The notes under the pieces were generated by a model. The model worked only from the letters and a program-made list of their open reading frames with translations. It searched no databases and was not told where the DNA came from. Shown here in pieces: positions 60,379-64,000 of a DNA stretch of 64,000 nucleotides (position 1 is the first letter of the stretch; the number at the start of each line of letters is the position of its first letter). The stretch covers positions 21,169 through 85,168 of the forward strand of contig JAKSLL010000007.1 in NCBI GenBank assembly GCA_024401215.1. The letters run 5' to 3'. This DNA comes from Bacteroidaceae bacterium (GTDB lineage Bacteria > Bacteroidota > Bacteroidia > Bacteroidales > Bacteroidaceae). The position numbers and the translations under genes were made by a program.

Positions 60379-62265
60379 ATGCGTAACAGCCTATTTTACA
60401 AAATACTGCTTGTAGCAGCGACATTGCTTCTTTCTATAAACATTTCCTATGCGCAGCAGAGAGCAAAGGAGACAAAATGTTCATTCCTTTCCACCAGCGA
60501 GATGGAGAAGGTCTATGACAGATATGACGAGGCAATGTCTAAGCCATCCGAAGAATGGGTGATTTCCTTTGCCGACACACTTGCGAGAATAGGCAAAGAA
60601 ATACCAATCTTCGAATATTATTACTATTGTATCAAGACTCACCACTATTTCGACTTAGAGGTGGACTCTATGTATTATCCATTGACTGACAAACTTCTTG
60701 AGATAGCACGAGAGCGTGGATACATCAGCGAGTATTTCACGGAGATGGCAAACAAAGTAAGTTATCAGATCAACAGGGAGCAAGTCTTGGCAGCTCAACG
60801 TACTGCGCGCACTCTCATCAAGGAGGGACGTGAGATGAATGAGCCGTCAGGAGAGTATTTCGGATATTATTCTCTTGGCGTTGTTGCCATGGGCAGATTC
60901 GAGTATCGATACTCGAATGAGCAATACCAGAAAGCTCTTGATGTGGCACGTCGTTCAAAATATCTAAGGCCAGAGGTAGAGGCTTACCTGCTTTATCTCA
61001 TGGCATATAACTACTATAACCTCCGCGACTACGAAACGGCTTTGTGGTATCTTGACCTTTCCACAAATATCGCAGTAGTAACAGATGTTGCTGTCAACTC
61101 CCTCAGAGCCGTATGTTACTTCGAGACAAAACAATACGACAAGTACAGAACTGAGCGCGATGAGTTTCTAATCAAGCACAACAACAACTCAATATACAAC
61201 CAAGATGAGAGGCGTCACATGGACATCCTGCAGCTCATCTTAGAGGGGCAATACGAAACAGCCCTTGCTCTCTGCGACAAGTTGAGCGAGACAGACGATG
61301 TCTATGCCTACAAACAAAAGGTGTATAAGGCATGCGGTGATTTCGACAACGTATATAAGTACAAGGACTTGCAGTATGAATACATCGACTCTGTGACGCA
61401 TACCGTAGCATCTGAAGAGATGAATGCACTAACTGCCGAACTCGAGAACTTAAAAGAGATTCATGCCAAAGAAGACGAGATTATGAAGCAGCGTGTCATC
61501 ATCATCTGTATCTCTGCTGGACTTGTTATTATTCTCTTCATCTTTGCAGGTATCTTTATCTACCAGCGTTCAAAAAGAAGAGAAGCCGTCAAAGCTAACG
61601 AGACAAAGATTCAGTTCATTCAGAATATGAGTCATGAGATACGCACTCCTCTCAACGCCATCGTTGGATTCTCACAGCTGCTTGGCATGCCTGACGGCAC
61701 AAACACACCAAGCGAAAAGGAGGAGTACAACAATTACATTGCCAACAACACAGCTATGCTTCAGATGATTCTCGACGACATCTTCGACTTGTCTGACTTA
61801 GAAAAAGGTGAATTTAAGGTTGACCTCAACGATGTGGAGTGCAACACTATTTGTCGTTACGCTATAGGCTCTTTCGAAGGACGAGTGCCTGAAAATGTCA
61901 AGCTGTATTTCACGACTGAGGTTGACGACACATACAAGATACGCACCGACAGCAGGCGTGTGCAGCAGGTACTTGTGAATCTTATCTCCAATGCTTGTAA
62001 ATGCACAAACAACGGGGAGATAAGGCTCCACTGTTCAACATCAGAGAATTTCGGACATACCACGTTCTCTGTCACCGACACCGGCATTGGCATTCCTGCC
62101 GACAAAGTCAATAAAGTCTTTGAGCGCTTTGTCAAACTCGATGAGTTTGCGCAAGGCACAGGACTCGGACTCAGCATCTGCCGCAATATAGCAGAAAAAC
62201 TTAATGGCGAATTAACTCTCGACACAAGCTACAAAGATGGCGCACGCTTCGTATTCGTAATTTGA
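60379..62265 (+). CDS. Periplasmic-TPR sensor histidine kinase
   Basis: The start at ATG 60379 gives 628 aa. A signal peptide (about 1-25, ISYAQ) is followed by a periplasmic TPR-like region (about 26-370: YFGYYSLGVVAMGRFEYRYSNEQYQKALDVARRSK, EAYLLYLMAYNYYNLRDYETALWYLDLS), a membrane segment (VIIICISAGLVIILFIFAGIFIYQ, about 375-400) and the kinase: MSHEIRTPLNAIVGFSQLLG (phospho-His), NLISNACKCTNNGEIRL, DTGIGIPADKV and GTGLGLSICRNIAEKLNGEL. No receiver domain is attached and no regulator gene is adjacent. It is therefore an orphan kinase. The ligand is unknown. Confidence 0.88.
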   Translation: MRNSLFYKILLVAATLLLSINISYAQQRAKETKCSFLSTSEMEKVYDRYDEAMSKPSEEWVISFADTLARIGKEIPIFEYYYYCIKTHHYFDLEVDSMYYPLTDKLLEIARERGYISEYFTEMANKVSYQINREQVLAAQRTARTLIKEGREMNEPSGEYFGYYSLGVVAMGRFEYRYSNEQYQKALDVARRSKYLRPEVEAYLLYLMAYNYYNLRDYETALWYLDLSTNIAVVTDVAVNSLRAVCYFETKQYDKYRTERDEFLIKHNNNSIYNQDERRHMDILQLILEGQYETALALCDKLSETDDVYAYKQKVYKACGDFDNVYKYKDLQYEYIDSVTHTVASEEMNALTAELENLKEIHAKEDEIMKQRVIIICISAGLVIILFIFAGIFIYQRSKRREAVKANETKIQFIQNMSHEIRTPLNAIVGFSQLLGMPDGTNTPSEKEEYNNYIANNTAMLQMILDDIFDLSDLEKGEFKVDLNDVECNTICRYAIGSFEGRVPENVKLYFTTEVDDTYKIRTDSRRVQQVLVNLISNACKCTNNGEIRLHCSTSENFGHTTFSVTDTGIGIPADKVNKVFERFVKLDEFAQGTGLGLSICRNIAEKLNGELTLDTSYKDGARFVFVI

Positions 62266-62380
62266 ATGCTTTAACCTCATTATTCATAGCCCAATATGGC
62301 AGAATAGGCGATATAATATAGGATAGCTGCGTAAGCCCTATCAATCTGATGGTTATAAAACGATTTGTAGCTCTGTAAGA

Positions 62381-62429
62381 GCGACATAATTTCATAAAGC
62401 CAAATATGTGAGACATGAAATTATGTCGC
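62381..62429. repeat. 15-bp inverted repeat between converging genes
   Basis: GCGACATAATTTCAT (62381-62395) pairs exactly with ATGAAATTATGTCGC (62415-62429). It lies between the kinase and the AlkD-like gene and could be a bidirectional terminator or a dispersed palindromic element. Confidence 0.6.
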
Positions 62430-62466
62430 ACCTACGCCGCTATGAATAATAGAAGTTATAATCAAC

Positions 62467-63153
62467 TTAACGTTTCAACTTTCTTAGCCTATCCTTATGT
62501 TCATCTGTCACTCTGAAGCTTTCCACTGCTTTCTGGATGCCCTTATTATGCACCCACACATCCATTGTCTGACCCTCAAAATATGGCAATGACGCATCCC
62601 ACTGCTTAGCAAGAGCTGTAGCGAAATACCATGCCACAGCCATCTTCACATAGTAATTGTCATGCCTTATCTCCGCCACCCATTTCAGATGCTCTGCCAT
62701 GAAGTCGTCGTCAAGGAAATGCGACATGAGCATAACTATGCCAAAGCGGATAGTGAATGGTTCTTTGCTCGACATCCATCGCTGTATGTCCTTAAGCAGT
62801 CTTTGCCTGTTCTTTTTCTGTTTGAAAGCTTTAGGTGAAAGGAGGTCGCAGGTTGCCCAGTTGTCAATATACGGAAGCATCCTGTCTATCTCATGCACAC
62901 ATCTATCATAGTCTTTCTCCTCCGAGATGATAAAGCCATGCAGATTCATCTCCTCGTAATACATGTGAGGCAACACATTTATGAACGCGCCTATCCTCTC
63001 GTCTTTTGCAAGCTCCTTAGCCAATTTTCTAAGTCCTGGTGTGCGCACGCCAATAATCGTATCTTTATTCATGCCAGGCACAAGCTTACTGTGAAATTCC
63101 TTGTATCCCTTGTCTTGAAGGGCGAAAAGTCTCTCTCTAATATATGTAATCAT
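62467..63153 (-). CDS. AlkD-like DNA alkylation repair protein
   Basis: This 228-aa protein is all-helical with HEAT-like repeats and matches the AlkD/DNA alkylation repair family: VRTPGLRKLAKELAKDE (about 37-53), YEEMNLHGFIISEE, YIDNWATCDLLSPKAF (about 94-109), and RFGIVMLMSHFLDDDF. Members remove bulky or cationic alkylated bases. Length is typical. It converges with the kinase gene. Confidence 0.85.
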   Translation of the reverse strand: MITYIRERLFALQDKGYKEFHSKLVPGMNKDTIIGVRTPGLRKLAKELAKDERIGAFINVLPHMYYEEMNLHGFIISEEKDYDRCVHEIDRMLPYIDNWATCDLLSPKAFKQKKNRQRLLKDIQRWMSSKEPFTIRFGIVMLMSHFLDDDFMAEHLKWVAEIRHDNYYVKMAVAWYFATALAKQWDASLPYFEGQTMDVWVHNKGIQKAVESFRVTDEHKDRLRKLKR

Positions 63154-63268
63154 AACACATTAAATAATGGTGAAGTTAAATTCATGCAGATTGGAAAAGT
63201 AGAAGCCTCAGAGGGAGACTCCTATCCTTTTTAGGGAAAACACCTTTTGCTGCTATTTATTCATTCCT

Positions 63269-63276
63269 TATCTTTG
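63269..63276 (+). promoter_or_regulatory. -7 box for the Gly/Tyr/Trp-rich protein gene
   Basis: TATCTTTG followed by GCAAT, 74 bases before the start at 63350. Confidence 0.55.
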
Positions 63277-63349
63277 CAATATCAAAAAACAACGGAGCGC
63301 ATTCATCAACTGAAGAGTTCCAATTAGCAATCTTAAAAAACATACGATT

Positions 63350-64000
63350 ATGACACGCAATACTTTCAGCACATTAGCAATGATAGCAATCATGGCAATG
63401 ACAAGCATAACAGCAAATGCACAAAGACACAGCGACAACCGCAGAGGTGAAGCAAGAGTAGAGAATGGCGCATACCGCGGCAGCTACAGAGGCGGCAGAG
63501 ATATGCACAATGCTAACAACGCTCGCCACAACGACATGCACCGCAACGACTATCGCGGCAATGCCGGACGCTACGAGGGAGCACATCGTTCAAATGTCAT
63601 CGCTCACCATGCAGAGCCTCGCTACAATCACCAGGGATACGTTCATGGATGGGAGAATAGAGTTCGCCACGAGAATGGACGCTGGGGCTACTACCGTGAT
63701 AACCGCTGGTATTGGTACAATCGCTATTTCGAGCCTACATACTACTACGGCCACCCAGTTGCACACTTCAACGACTACTATTATATTGCTGATGGCTGTT
63801 ACATTCCTGGCTGGGAAGGCAGAGTGATCTATCGTGGCGGACGCTGGGGCTATCTCCGTGGAAACAACTGGTACTGGTACGACCGCTATTACGAGCCAGA
63901 TTACTACTATGCTCATCCTGTTGCTCACTTCCACAGCCACATCTCATCACATGCTGCCCACAGAGTTGCCAATGGCATAGCAAGCGCAATAGTTCTTGGA
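63350..64000 (+). CDS. Secreted Gly/Arg/Tyr/Trp-rich protein, 3' end outside window
   Basis: The frame starts at ATG 63350 (MTRNTFSTLAMIAIMAMTSITANAQ, a signal peptide) and runs off the window after 217 codons. A basic, His/Asn/Arg-rich stretch (RRGEARVENGAYRGSYRGGRD) is followed by two tandem copies of about 48 residues: NGRWGYYRDNRWYWYNRYFEP-TYYYGHPVAHF and GGRWGYLRGNNWYWYDRYYEP-DYYYAHPVAHF. The repeats look like strand pairs. The function is unknown; similar aromatic-rich exported proteins occur in Prevotella. Confidence 0.65.
   Translation, partial: MTRNTFSTLAMIAIMAMTSITANAQRHSDNRRGEARVENGAYRGSYRGGRDMHNANNARHNDMHRNDYRGNAGRYEGAHRSNVIAHHAEPRYNHQGYVHGWENRVRHENGRWGYYRDNRWYWYNRYFEPTYYYGHPVAHFNDYYYIADGCYIPGWEGRVIYRGGRWGYLRGNNWYWYDRYYEPDYYYAHPVAHFHSHISSHAAHRVANGIASAIVLG

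Overview
The window looks like a chromosome segment of a Bacteroidales bacterium, most likely Prevotella/Segatella or a close relative. The reasons are: many promoters of the Bacteroidetes type (-7 box TAnnTTTG) with no clear Shine-Dalgarno sequences; an RprX/RprY two-component pair; OmpA, TonB-dependent and SusD-era style surface lipoproteins; a Prevotella-like C-terminal sorting tail on a 1099-residue secreted protein; and an rpsF-rpsR-rplI cluster. No rRNA, tRNA or CRISPR array was recognised.

Layout. 1-2667 is the 5' part of a secreted multidomain glycoside hydrolase gene (minus strand, running off the left edge). 2939-16507 is an accessory block: a decayed IS1634-like element, an ADP-ribosylglycohydrolase pseudogene split by a 4.3-kb insertion that carries a prohead protease and a capsid-like gene, a minus-strand defence-like operon (EVE-like, PD-(D/E)XK-like, broken Nudix, AbiH), three small translationally coupled genes and a frameshifted IS66 remnant. 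16586-30589 is mostly core: a PurF-like protein without its nucleophile, an ATPase-DUF4435 pair that resembles PARIS, a corrinoid-uptake locus (BtuB/BtuF/BtuC plus BtuG-like lipoproteins), ribF and two OmpA-family genes. 31026-38670 holds a PIF1-like helicase, an unusual two-component-like pair (a kinase whose front half resembles degenerate type I restriction subunits, plus a receiver-domain protein), a WYL regulator and a nuclease remnant. 39136-64000 is housekeeping: tyrS, hisS, an HD-MsrA fusion, a YpfJ-type peptidase, pdxS-pdxT, rplI-rpsR-rpsF, rprY-rprX, an EF-G2-type factor, hemW, secreted proteins, a TPR-histidine kinase, an AlkD-type glycosylase and a truncated Gly/Tyr/Trp-rich secreted protein.

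How the genes work together. The corrinoid locus reads as one operon from a promoter shared back to back with ribF. Three accessory promoters carry the same operator (TCCCA-N5-TGGGA) at exactly the same distance from the -7 box, which suggests shared control of the DraG and AbiH units. The helicase and kinase genes share an 84-bp upstream region, which suggests they are co-regulated, perhaps by the neighbouring WYL protein.

The two best candidates for something undescribed are the capsid-protease insertion at 5620-9955 (phased iterons, end-like repeats, no visible integrase or transposase) and the kinase/receiver pair at 33947-37296. All family assignments come from reading motifs by eye; no database search was run.
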